From assembly GCF_020150455.1 (NCBI RefSeq), contig NZ_CP083740.1, positions 2,790,001 through 2,854,000 on the forward strand: a stretch of DNA of 64,000 nucleotides, read 5' to 3'. Of this stretch, positions 41,517-49,531 are shown piece after piece (the first letter of the stretch is position 1; every line of letters begins with the position of its first letter). Position numbers and translations under genes: made by a program. The notes under the pieces were generated by a model. It made no database searches. It had not been told where the DNA came from and was given only the letters and a program-made list of their open reading frames with translations. The DNA comes from Bremerella sp. TYQ1. GTDB taxonomy: Bacteria; Planctomycetota; Planctomycetia; Pirellulales; Pirellulaceae.

Positions 41517-41828
41517 TTTCAAATCCTTCGCGTAGGGGGTGGCTGGCATCGCCGAATAGTATGTCTCCAATTGAGAGCCGTTGCAACTTAGGTTTTTAAT
41601 AGCCCGAATAATCACGATTCATCGAATCTGAAACGAGCTTTACTTTCAATCGTTCCAGATATGGAACGCAAATAGGAAAACGGCCGCGAAGGGGCCGATT
41701 CGATCTAACCAACGCCGCCGCGAAGTCGTAAGACGACCATCTACCCAGCGCGGCAAAGGGGGGCAATCTTGCGAGATCGCCGAAGCCGCGCGTTCTTTTA
41801 TTCACGCGTAGCGATCCAAGGGGCAAGG

Positions 41829-42029
41829 ATGGCCAAGACGAACCAAGAAGCGATCGAGCAGCTGGAAGCGGCAGCAACCAAGCCGAAGCAAGTCACCGTC
41901 GACGGCGTGACGGTTCAAGGGCATTCGATCGCGGATCTAATCGCGTTAGATAAACACATTGCCGCCAAGAAGGCGGCCCAACGTGGCGGGATGCGGATTC
42001 AGAAGATCGTCCCGCCTGGTACCGCGTAG
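41829..42029 (+). CDS. gpW-like head-tail joining protein
   Basis: A 66-residue protein starting MAKTNQEAIEQLEAAATKPK, with VTVDGVTVQGHSIADLIALD, the small fold and size of lambda gpW-type joining proteins. It lies directly before the portal gene (11-bp gap), in the same place as in lambda. The ATG follows GGGGCAAGG. Confidence 0.7.
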   Translation: MAKTNQEAIEQLEAAATKPKQVTVDGVTVQGHSIADLIALDKHIAAKKAAQRGGMRIQKIVPPGTA

Positions 42030-42040
42030 GAGCTGCCGAC

Positions 42041-43555
42041 GTGGTACAAGCCAATAAGTCATATAGCCCGATTCTAGGAAGCAACGGAAAGCCGATGGTG
42101 CGCGAGCCGTCGGCGGGTGTGATTGCACGGCAGCGGGAAAAGATCCAGAGCCTACGCGCGAAATATGACGCGGCGGTTACCAACTTCGACAACATGAAAC
42201 ACTGGGCGAATGCGGACAATCTTTCCGCGTCGTCTGCAGCCAACCCAGACGTGCGGCGTCGGCTGCGATCGCGTGCCCGTTACGAGTGCCGCGAAAACAA
42301 TAGCTTCGCCAAGGGAATGATCGACACGCTGGCCAACGATATCGTCGGCCGCGGTCCGAATCTGCAGATCCACAACGCAGGCCAGGAAGCGGCAGCGAAG
42401 CAGCTCGAGCGGAACTTCCGCCGCTGGATGAATCGAATCGGCTTGGCACCTACGCTACGAACGGGGATCACTAGCGAGGTTTCCGACGGCGAGATCTTCG
42501 CCGTTGCGGTCAACAACCCCAATATCCGGAATGGCGTCCAATTGGACGTGAGGCTTCTTGAGGCGGATTACTGCAGCGACTTCGGCGGCATTCAAACGGT
42601 CGATTATGACGACGGGATCGAGTACGACAAAAACGGTTACCCGGTCGCCTACAACTTTCTGAAAGATCACCCCGGCGACAACTTCGCCGGCGTAAGCCAT
42701 TGGGAAACCAAACGCGTCTTGGCGGACAAGGTGGTACATTACTTCCGCCAAGATCGACCAGGCCAACGCCGCGGTATTCCATGGGTTACGCCCGCGCTTC
42801 CGCTGTTCGCCCTGATGCGTCGCTATACGCTGGCCGTCACGCTGTGCGCTGAGACGGCCGCCCGCTATTCCGGCGTCATGTACGCCGACGGCAACCAGGT
42901 GGTGCCCGACGAAGATGTCGACCCGATGGATTCGATCGAATTCGAGATGAATTCCATGTTGACGTTGCCGATGGGCTGGAAGCTGGGACAGCTGAAAGCG
43001 GAACAGCCAACGACGACGTACCAGATGTTTCGCGATGCTTTGCTTTGCGAGATCTCGCGATGCCTCAACATGCCTTTCAACAAGGCCTCGGGGAATTCGA
43101 GCGGCTACAACTTCGCCAGCGGCCGCCTTGATCATCAAACCTATTTTGAATTCGTCGACATCGAGCGAAGCAATCTGGAAACGCGTTTCTTAGATCGCGT
43201 CTTCCGCTGGTGGATTGACGAGGCCGTTTTCATTCCTGGCGAGATCCCGCCCGGTATCGGCCCGATTGATCAGCTGGACTATAGCTGGCGATGGCCAAGC
43301 CATCAGCACATCGATCCGCAAAAGCAGGCCGCGGCCGACCTGATTCTGTGGAACGCGGGCCTTCTGACGGATGAAGAATATCAGCTCAAATCTGGCAACG
43401 ATCCAGAAGAGTACTATGCGAGCCTGGAACGAATGTACAAACGCCGATCGGCGATCGGTGCCCCTCTGCCTGGCTTCCAACAAGGAGCCGGCCAAGATCC
43501 AAACAACGACAACGAAACCAACGAAGAAGAGGCGGCCGCCGATGACAACGCGTAA
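42041..43555 (+). CDS. Portal protein, lambda family
   Basis: A 504-residue portal starting at GTG. It shows RRRLRSRARYECRENNSFAK and GMIDTLANDIVGRGPNLQIH, then EVSDGEIFAVAV and GYPVAYNFLKDHPGDNF. A DNA-channel and crown region follow (FRDALLCEISRCLNMPFNKA, then NSSGYNFASGRLDHQTY). It forms the dodecameric ring through which the terminase packs DNA and to which the tail attaches. It overlaps the next gene by 14 bp. Confidence 0.9.
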   Translation: MVQANKSYSPILGSNGKPMVREPSAGVIARQREKIQSLRAKYDAAVTNFDNMKHWANADNLSASSAANPDVRRRLRSRARYECRENNSFAKGMIDTLANDIVGRGPNLQIHNAGQEAAAKQLERNFRRWMNRIGLAPTLRTGITSEVSDGEIFAVAVNNPNIRNGVQLDVRLLEADYCSDFGGIQTVDYDDGIEYDKNGYPVAYNFLKDHPGDNFAGVSHWETKRVLADKVVHYFRQDRPGQRRGIPWVTPALPLFALMRRYTLAVTLCAETAARYSGVMYADGNQVVPDEDVDPMDSIEFEMNSMLTLPMGWKLGQLKAEQPTTTYQMFRDALLCEISRCLNMPFNKASGNSSGYNFASGRLDHQTYFEFVDIERSNLETRFLDRVFRWWIDEAVFIPGEIPPGIGPIDQLDYSWRWPSHQHIDPQKQAAADLILWNAGLLTDEEYQLKSGNDPEEYYASLERMYKRRSAIGAPLPGFQQGAGQDPNNDNETNEEEAAADDNA

Positions 43556-45848
43556 ATTTTCCAACCTGTTTGGTTTGCTGCCAATATTGCACGCCGGCGG
43601 AACGGCCGCGGCTGGTCTGCCTAATGCACCGACCGAGCTTCCCGAAGTTCTGACGCTGGAAGCCGAAGGCGACGTGGAATGGATCAAGGCCAACGGCGAA
43701 GAGGATGGCGACGAAGGCGCGGCGACGCCCAAGTTTTCGATGGTGGCTTATCGCGGCGGCAAGATGCGGCCGGCAGGCTGGGGCGGCGATGTCGTGCTTG
43801 ACCTGGCCGGTACCACGATCGCGAAAGGCAAACGGCCCGCGCTCTACAACCACAATTCCCAAACGCCGGTCGGTCATTTCGAGGACGGCGGGATCCAGAA
43901 CAACGGAAAGCAGATCAAGGCCGAAGGCGTTCTTTCGGTCGAGTCTGACGAGCAACGCAAAATCATTCAATCGAGCCGCGCCGGCTTCCCCTGGAAGTCT
44001 TCGATCGGTGCCGCGCCCGATTGGTCGAAGATCGAGTTCGTCGACGCGGGTGATTCGCGACGCGTCAACGGAAAAGTACAACGCGGCCCATTTACCTATG
44101 TGAAGGCCGCCCAAGTCCACGAAGTTTCTTTTGTCACGATCGCCGGCGATGACACGTCTAGCGCGGCCGTGAAAGCCAACCGATCCATGGAGGGATCTCA
44201 CACGATGACTTTTGAACAATTTCTCGAGGCCAACGGCTACGACATCGAAACGCTGACCGAAAAGCAGCTCAAGCCACTACGCGCGGCTTGGAAGGCTGAA
44301 TTGAAAGCCAGCGGCGACGATGGCGGAAACGATTCCGACGCGGAACCTGGCAACACGCGCCGCGAATTGAACGCCGGCGGAAACACCCAAACCAATCAGC
44401 AACCCGAAAACGAGCTTCCTTCGCTTGCTGACCAGCTGCGAGCCGAAGGGGCTGCCGAAGTGGAACGCCAAAGCAAGCTGCGCGGGCTGTTCGCGGGTGC
44501 TCAGTTGCCAGAAGATCGACGCGGCGAATTGCTTGCCCAAGCGATTAGCGAAAACTGGAACAACGACCGCGCCGAGCTGGAGATCCTACGAGCTGGCCGA
44601 GGCGACGTTGGCAACGGCGGCCAGGTTGCAATTCACTCCCGCAATAAGAACCTGACCGCCGGCGCGTTGTCGGCATCGGTCGCGCAGACGATCGGCGTAC
44701 CGGAAGAGATCGCGGCCCGCGGCGTGTCCGAGAAGGATATGAACATTGCGGCCGAAGCCGAAAACCGCGGCTTGACCCTTCACGCCCTGATGGACGTGAT
44801 CTTCCTGAAAGCCAACGGCTATCAATACAGCGGCAACCGCAAGTCGCCTGACTTCGTGCGTGCCGTCGGCCGCGCTGATCGTCAGCTGGCCGCCGCTGGG
44901 TTCTCTTCGAGCTTGAACGCTTCCGGCAACACCACGATCAGTTTGACCGGGATCTTGGGCAACGTCGGCAACAAGGCCATGCTGGCCGCGTTTGAATCGG
45001 TCGAGACGGTTTATCAACAACTGTGCCGCATGGCCAGCCATTCCGACTTCAAGCCGCGGTCGACTTACCGCCTTGATATCGATGGTGGTTATAAGCTGGT
45101 TGGCCCTGATGGTCTGTTGAAGCATTCCGAAATGTCGGAAACCGGATTCACCGCGAAGGTGGACACCTACGGTACCATGCTGACGCTGACGCGCCAGGAC
45201 ATGATCAACGACGACCTGGACGCGTTCGCGCAGATCGCGACCCAGTTGGGCATCATGGCCGGTACCGTGATGGAAGAAGTCTTCTGGAAGTTGGTCCTGG
45301 GCAACTTCAACAACTTCTTTAGCGTCGCCAACAAAAACAAGCTTTCCGGCGCGCAATACTCCTTGGGAATCGAAGGCCTGCAGAAGGCGGTCTCGGCGTT
45401 TAACAAGCGAGTGAAAAAGGACGGTTCGCCGATCCTACTTTCGCCAAAGAAGATCGCCGTCGGCACCTTGCTGGAAGACACGGCCAACGACCTCTACGTC
45501 GAAAAAGACGTTCAAGTTACCGGCACGGCCAGCAAGAAGTCGATCGCGTCGAACCGCCACCGCGGGAAGTACATGCCGGTCGCGTCGCCTTATCTCGACA
45601 ACGAGGACATCCGCGATCGAGAAGGGAAAGCGATTCCGAATCAATCGGCTTCGAAGTACATCTTGTTTGCCGATCCGAAGAACCGCGCCGCCTTCGTGTG
45701 TGCCACGCTCAACGGCAACAACTTGCCCACGATTGAATCCGACGAATCGGCGTTCAACACGCTGGGCATGCAATGGCGCGGCGTGCATGACTTCGGCTTC
45801 GGTGAAGGCGAGCCAGAAGCCGCCTTGGAAGTCGACGGCACCGACTAA
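43542..45848 (+). CDS. Head protease - major capsid protein fusion (Mu gpT-like capsid)
   Basis: A 768-residue polyprotein. Residues about 60-215 are a prohead protease of the U35/S78 type: ALYNHNSQTPVGHF with the active His, PWKSSIGAAPDW with the active Ser, and VHEVSFVTIAGDD. A Glu/Ala/Gln-rich scaffold-like region runs from about 220 to 360. The C-terminal 400 residues resemble Mu gpT capsid protein (AAFESVETVYQQLCRMASHS, then ETGFTAKVDTYGTMLTLTRQ, ending LPTIESDESAFNT). Usually these are separate genes; in the fusion the protease must cut itself and the scaffold free. Confidence 0.8.
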   Translation: MTTRKFSNLFGLLPILHAGGTAAAGLPNAPTELPEVLTLEAEGDVEWIKANGEEDGDEGAATPKFSMVAYRGGKMRPAGWGGDVVLDLAGTTIAKGKRPALYNHNSQTPVGHFEDGGIQNNGKQIKAEGVLSVESDEQRKIIQSSRAGFPWKSSIGAAPDWSKIEFVDAGDSRRVNGKVQRGPFTYVKAAQVHEVSFVTIAGDDTSSAAVKANRSMEGSHTMTFEQFLEANGYDIETLTEKQLKPLRAAWKAELKASGDDGGNDSDAEPGNTRRELNAGGNTQTNQQPENELPSLADQLRAEGAAEVERQSKLRGLFAGAQLPEDRRGELLAQAISENWNNDRAELEILRAGRGDVGNGGQVAIHSRNKNLTAGALSASVAQTIGVPEEIAARGVSEKDMNIAAEAENRGLTLHALMDVIFLKANGYQYSGNRKSPDFVRAVGRADRQLAAAGFSSSLNASGNTTISLTGILGNVGNKAMLAAFESVETVYQQLCRMASHSDFKPRSTYRLDIDGGYKLVGPDGLLKHSEMSETGFTAKVDTYGTMLTLTRQDMINDDLDAFAQIATQLGIMAGTVMEEVFWKLVLGNFNNFFSVANKNKLSGAQYSLGIEGLQKAVSAFNKRVKKDGSPILLSPKKIAVGTLLEDTANDLYVEKDVQVTGTASKKSIASNRHRGKYMPVASPYLDNEDIRDREGKAIPNQSASKYILFADPKNRAAFVCATLNGNNLPTIESDESAFNTLGMQWRGVHDFGFGEGEPEAALEVDGTD

Positions 45849-45874
45849 GCCGAACGGCTAACCGTTCAAATCTG

Positions 45875-45900
45875 ACGCCGCGGCCAGGCCGCCGCGGCGT
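45875..45900 (+). terminator. Weak terminator-like hairpin after the capsid gene
   Basis: A 9-bp stem ACGCCGCGG/CCGCGGCGT with an 8-nt loop followed by TCCTTTC. It may lower transcription after the highly expressed capsid gene. Confidence 0.5.
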
Positions 45901-45946
45901 TCCTTTCACGAATCAACCAAGCCAAACCATTTAGCGAGATAGAGCA

Positions 45947-46306
45947 ATGAGCTTCGAAGCAAAGTTTGACAGCGGCGACCCGTTGATGGTCGACCACGTA
46001 CCAGCCGCGGCCGTTGCCGCCGGCGAAGTCGTCGTCCTGGCCGATACGGTCCGAATTGCCCACCGTGCCATCGCGGCCGGCGAAAAAGGCGCGTTGGCTG
46101 CCTGCGGTGGAACGTATGTCGTTCCCAAGGCTGCCGGTGGATCCACCGCGATCGCCGACGGCAAGAAGGTTTATTGGGACGACGCCAACAACCGAGTCAC
46201 GGCGACCGCGTCGACCCACAAGCGTATCGGCTACGCCGTAGGCGCTTCGCTGGACGCCGACACCAGCCAGGTGATTGAACACGCACCTGGACCGGCCGAA
46301 GCGTAA
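45947..46306 (+). CDS. DUF2190-type capsid decoration protein
   Basis: A 119-residue beta-rich protein: PLMVDHVPAAAVAAGEVVVL, then RIAHRAIAAGEKGALAACGG and GKKVYWDDANNRVTATASTH with IGYAVGASL. This is the compact barrel of DUF2190/gpD-like decoration proteins that trimerise on the capsid surface. Its position right after the capsid gene agrees. Confidence 0.8.
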   Translation: MSFEAKFDSGDPLMVDHVPAAAVAAGEVVVLADTVRIAHRAIAAGEKGALAACGGTYVVPKAAGGSTAIADGKKVYWDDANNRVTATASTHKRIGYAVGASLDADTSQVIEHAPGPAEA

Positions 46307-46389
46307 GCCAAAGCAATCGAGGGGCAACGCGTCCGCGTCGGTTTGGGGGGATGGCCGGCGCGGCGCGTTGATACCTGGGGAACGAATCA

Positions 46390-46773
46390 ATGGGATTTTT
46401 CGACGACGCAATCGCTTGGGCACGTGGACAGATTCACGACGCCGCGCCTTCGTTCATCGTCTATCAAACCGATAGCGATAGCCTGGCACTGAAAGCGACC
46501 AAGGGGGCGTCGGAATTCCAAGCCGAAGCGGGGGACGACTTCGCGGCCGAAGACCATACGATCGACTTCCTGATCGATCCGACAAAGCTGGTCGCGGCCG
46601 GGACGCCGTTTAAGCCGAAGGCAGGGCATGAGATCCACGAACTAGACGGCGAAGGGGGCAACCTGGTCGCCAAGTATCGCGTCACCGCATTGCCAGGCGT
46701 TCCGCCTTGGACCTGGTCTGGTCAATCGCGGGCAATGATGCGGATCCATTCGAGGCAAATCGGCGATGAGTGA
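46390..46773 (+). CDS. Head-tail connector-like protein
   Basis: A 127-residue protein between decoration and tail genes (FDDAIAWARGQIHDAAPSFI, TIDFLIDPTKLVAAGTPFKP, HEIHELDGEGGNLVAKYRVT). Size, beta-rich content and position fit a head-completion or stopper protein. It overlaps the next gene by 8 bp. Confidence 0.55.
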   Translation: MGFFDDAIAWARGQIHDAAPSFIVYQTDSDSLALKATKGASEFQAEAGDDFAAEDHTIDFLIDPTKLVAAGTPFKPKAGHEIHELDGEGGNLVAKYRVTALPGVPPWTWSGQSRAMMRIHSRQIGDE

Positions 46774-47233
46774 CAAAGGAGCTGCGATCGACCTGGCCGA
46801 CGGCCTGGCGTGCAAACTTTCCGACCTGGGATTCCCAGCGGTGCGATCGCATTACCCGATCATCCGGTCCGACGATGTCGAAAGCGTGAAGATCTTCGCG
46901 ATACCTGGTGGCAACAAGACAACGATCAAGTCACGCACCACCAACGCGCACGAAGTCGTGGCGTCGATCATGGTGGTTAAGAACTTGAAGGATCAGGAAG
47001 ACGCCAGCGAATTCGACGGCGTCGCGCAGACGATCGAAGCGATCAAGCGGCTGTGGGAAAACCCGACACTGACCGACACGCTAGGCGACAACGCCGGGGC
47101 ACTACGACGCGATCCGATCGCCGGCCTGGCATGGAAGGGCATCAATAGCGACGCCCTATTCGATCAGAATCGACTTTATGAACACAACCAGCTGGTGAGC
47201 ATCATCCAGTTGACCTATTACGGAACCAGGTAG
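46766..47233 (+). CDS. Tail-terminator-like protein
   Basis: A 155-residue protein (IDLADGLACKLSDLGFPAVR, then VVASIMVVKNLKDQEDASEF and HNQLVSIIQLTYYGTR). The start with short helix plus strands and the position between connector and tail tube match the minor tail protein that caps the tube (tail terminator). Sequence assignment is weak; context supports it. Confidence 0.5.
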   Translation: MSDKGAAIDLADGLACKLSDLGFPAVRSHYPIIRSDDVESVKIFAIPGGNKTTIKSRTTNAHEVVASIMVVKNLKDQEDASEFDGVAQTIEAIKRLWENPTLTDTLGDNAGALRRDPIAGLAWKGINSDALFDQNRLYEHNQLVSIIQLTYYGTR

Positions 47234-47250
47234 CCAGGGAGGGCAACCCG

Positions 47251-47727
47251 ATGACTTTTGAACGCGATAGCGTCCTCGGTAAAGACTGTTTTCTTTATTA
47301 CAACACCGGCACGAACGCGACGCCCGTCTGGGTCGAAATCGAACGCGCCATGGACGTCGACATCACGCCTTTTAGCAAAGGCAAGGCCGAACAAAAAAGC
47401 CGCGCGTCGAAGTGGAATTTCAAGCGTGGCACGTTCGTCGAGCTAGGCGTTTCGTTCGGCTACGACTACGAACCAGGTGGCGGCGACACTGTCTTCGCGG
47501 CTTTGCTCGATTCGATGCTGAACAATACGCCGATCGAGTTCTGGGCACCTGATGGACCGGCGGCCACGGTCGGATCCGGCGGCATGCGTATGGTCTGCGA
47601 AGTCTTCGAATGCCCCATGGGTCAAAAGCTGGAAGAAGCCGGCAAGTTCGATATCGCCGCGGAGATCACGCGTGTTACCGAAGGGGGCAGCCTGGTCGAA
47701 CCGGAATGGTACGAAATCGAAGCGTAA
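47251..47727 (+). CDS. Tail tube protein
   Basis: A 158-residue beta-rich protein: LGKDCFLYYNTGTNATPVWV, then VDITPFSKGKAEQKSRASKW and KRGTFVELGVSFGYDYEPGG, and a conserved-looking ITRVTEGGSLVEPEWYEI end. This fits phage major tail tube subunits whose hexamer rings stack on the tape measure. It is followed by the tail chaperone genes, the standard order. Confidence 0.7.
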   Translation: MTFERDSVLGKDCFLYYNTGTNATPVWVEIERAMDVDITPFSKGKAEQKSRASKWNFKRGTFVELGVSFGYDYEPGGGDTVFAALLDSMLNNTPIEFWAPDGPAATVGSGGMRMVCEVFECPMGQKLEEAGKFDIAAEITRVTEGGSLVEPEWYEIEA

Positions 47728-47807
47728 CGCCAGGCGTTTGACCTGGCGGAACCTTACCGCACAACAACCCGTTTTTTTGAATCTCTAACCTTTGAGGAAT
47801 TGAAGCC

Positions 47808-47972
47808 GTGACACCTGAAGAAAAGCAAACCTTGGAGATCCTGACCCAAGCCACGAAGGATCTGAAACCGAAGCAGCTGGTTCACGTCCAAGCCGGCGAC
47901 GTGGCCACGATCTGCCGCCTGGCCGCGAAGTCGGTACCGGCGACGCCTTCCAAGCCAGAAGGCAGCAAGTAG
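47808..47972 (+). CDS. Small unknown protein between tube and chaperone genes
   Basis: A 54-residue protein starting at GTG with GAGG about 9 bp upstream. It reads TPEEKQTLEILTQATKDLKP and LVHVQAGDVATICRLAAKSV. Acidic N-terminus, helical middle. Possibly a minor tail accessory. A G/C-rich hairpin follows at about 47980-48025. Confidence 0.55.
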   Translation: MTPEEKQTLEILTQATKDLKPKQLVHVQAGDVATICRLAAKSVPATPSKPEGSK

Positions 47973-48082
47973 TCCAATAAAGGAGGCCTGGCCGCCGGCC
48001 AATGCGGCCCGCGGCAGGCCTTCCCCATTGCACGCAAACCATCCACCAAACCAACGAGGGAATGCCTAGGCGTTCGGTAACC

Positions 48083-48607
48083 ATGCAGGAAGCAAACACC
48101 CAACCGCAAACCACTACCTTTGTCGATAGCAAGGGTCGCAAGTGGTCGGCTACGGTCGACGTGCCAACCGTGAAAGCGATCCGCAACGCGTTGAACATCG
48201 ATCTGCTTGAGCTGTTAAACGGCAAAGATCAATCTTTGCGGCAACTGATCGAGGATCCGATTATGCTGGTCGACGCGCTGTATCTGGTATGCCGCGACCA
48301 GTGCAACGACGCCGGTATCGACGACAACGAATTCGGCCGCGGTCTGTACGGCGAAGGGATCGACAACGCGGTCGATGCGTTCCTGGTGGGCCTTGCCTAT
48401 TTTTTCCCGAAAGGCCGTCGCGAGATCGTGCTGGGCGTGATTCGGAAAATGAACGAATCGCTGGACCGCGTGATGGCGAAAGCGTTGGCGGCCTTGGAGG
48501 ATCCGAGAGTGATGGCGGCAGTCGATCGCGAAAGCGACCAGGCGGTCGAACAGTGGCTGACCCGAATGGACAACCTCGGAACTGGTGGAAAATCCTCTAC
48601 GAGTTAG
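48083..48607 (+). CDS. Tail assembly chaperone, short form (gpG-like)
   Basis: A 174-residue acidic protein: VPTVKAIRNALNIDLLELLN, RQLIEDPIMLVDALYLVCRD, then AFLVGLAYFFPKGRREIVLG, ending GTGGKSSTS. The placement between tail tube and tape measure, and the open -1 frame past its stop, mark the G/GT chaperone pair. An earlier ATG at 48062 is possible but too close to its GAGG. It would bind the tape measure before tail assembly. Confidence 0.7.
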   Translation: MQEANTQPQTTTFVDSKGRKWSATVDVPTVKAIRNALNIDLLELLNGKDQSLRQLIEDPIMLVDALYLVCRDQCNDAGIDDNEFGRGLYGEGIDNAVDAFLVGLAYFFPKGRREIVLGVIRKMNESLDRVMAKALAALEDPRVMAAVDRESDQAVEQWLTRMDNLGTGGKSSTS

Positions 48608-48903
48608 CGGCCGTTTGCCAATTGGAACCGGACCGACGCGGGAGAACGCTTCGCGAGCTGGTTTGGATGAGCCACCAACGCGGCAAGCATGAGTGGCACC
48701 AAACGGCCTTGCTGGCTTCGATCCTGATTAACGCCAACCGCGATTCCAAGAAGCAGCGGCAGCCGATCGATCCGGCGCAACTCAATCCCTACATCGAAGA
48801 GAAGCCGCGCAGAAGCGAAGGCGTTCGCGTTTGCAAAGCTAACCGGGACATTATCAAAAAACTATGTAGCAAACGGGGCGGCAATGTCATCGGCAAAACT
48901 TAG
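48586..48903 (+). CDS. -1 frame extension of the tail chaperone (gpGT-like)
   Basis: A frame lacking its own good start continues from the chaperone: ILYELAAVCQLEPDRRG, then RTLRELVWMSHQRGKHEWHQ and ILINANRDSKKQRQPIDPAQ. TLRELVWM and the HEWHQTALLASI helix are typical of the T domain of phage tail chaperones. A slip of -1 at GGAAAA (48587-48592), with the preceding T giving TGGAAAA, fuses both parts into a protein of about 273 residues. The stop at 48605 is 13 bp further on. Confidence 0.7.
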   Translation, partial: WKILYELAAVCQLEPDRRGRTLRELVWMSHQRGKHEWHQTALLASILINANRDSKKQRQPIDPAQLNPYIEEKPRRSEGVRVCKANRDIIKKLCSKRGGNVIGKT

Positions 48904-49429
48904 CTTCAACGTAAACATGCGAATGAAGCAGATGTTTTTCGATCGGCCGGCTGTGATTCGATCAATTGAACCGGGCAAGCTGCGAGTTCTTCGCACGCAC
49001 GCGGGATCGATCCGAAAGACGGCGCGGCGTTCGATGAAACGCGTGTCGAAGGCAGCGAAGAAAAAGGCCGCCCGGTTAAGGGCCGAAGCGATTCAGCGAG
49101 GCGACCGCACGTTTCGAGATCCGACGGTTAGCAAGCCAGGCCAACCGCCCAAGATCCACACCGAGGGGGACTTCAACCCGAAGCGTATTTTGTTCGGCTA
49201 CGACACCAACACGGATAGCGTCGTCGTCGGACCGATTCGGACCAATTCACGACACAACGCGGTCGAGACGTTGGAGCATGGCGGCAGCGTCCCGATTTAC
49301 ATGGGGCGGCGACGAAAACGAAAGCTAATCAAAACGGTCTACATACGAGCGAGGCCGTTTATGGGACCGGCAGAAGAAGAGATGCGGCCGGAATTCGAGG
49401 CGGCATGGGCTGACATTCAGCAAGTTTAG
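48884..49429 (+). CDS. HK97 gp10-like tail protein
   Basis: A 181-residue basic protein (RKTARRSMKRVSKAAKKKAA, then SKPGQPPKIHTEGDFNPKRI and HNAVETLEHGGSVPIYMGRR, with a RPFMGPAEEEMRPEF end). The ETLEHGG turn and the RPFMGPAEE end are family features of HK97 gp10-like connector and minor tail proteins. It overlaps the chaperone frame by 20 bp, just before the tape measure. Confidence 0.65.
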   Translation: MSSAKLSFNVNMRMKQMFFDRPAVIRSIEPGKLRVLRTHAGSIRKTARRSMKRVSKAAKKKAARLRAEAIQRGDRTFRDPTVSKPGQPPKIHTEGDFNPKRILFGYDTNTDSVVVGPIRTNSRHNAVETLEHGGSVPIYMGRRRKRKLIKTVYIRARPFMGPAEEEMRPEFEAAWADIQQV

Positions 49430-49531
49430 CGCAACGCTGCCGCGTCGAATCCGTTAGGGAACGATACGGCGGCAACCAGGCGGGAAACCGCCTAACGAAG
49501 AGACGCGAACCAAGGAAGGAACGCGGGGGCA

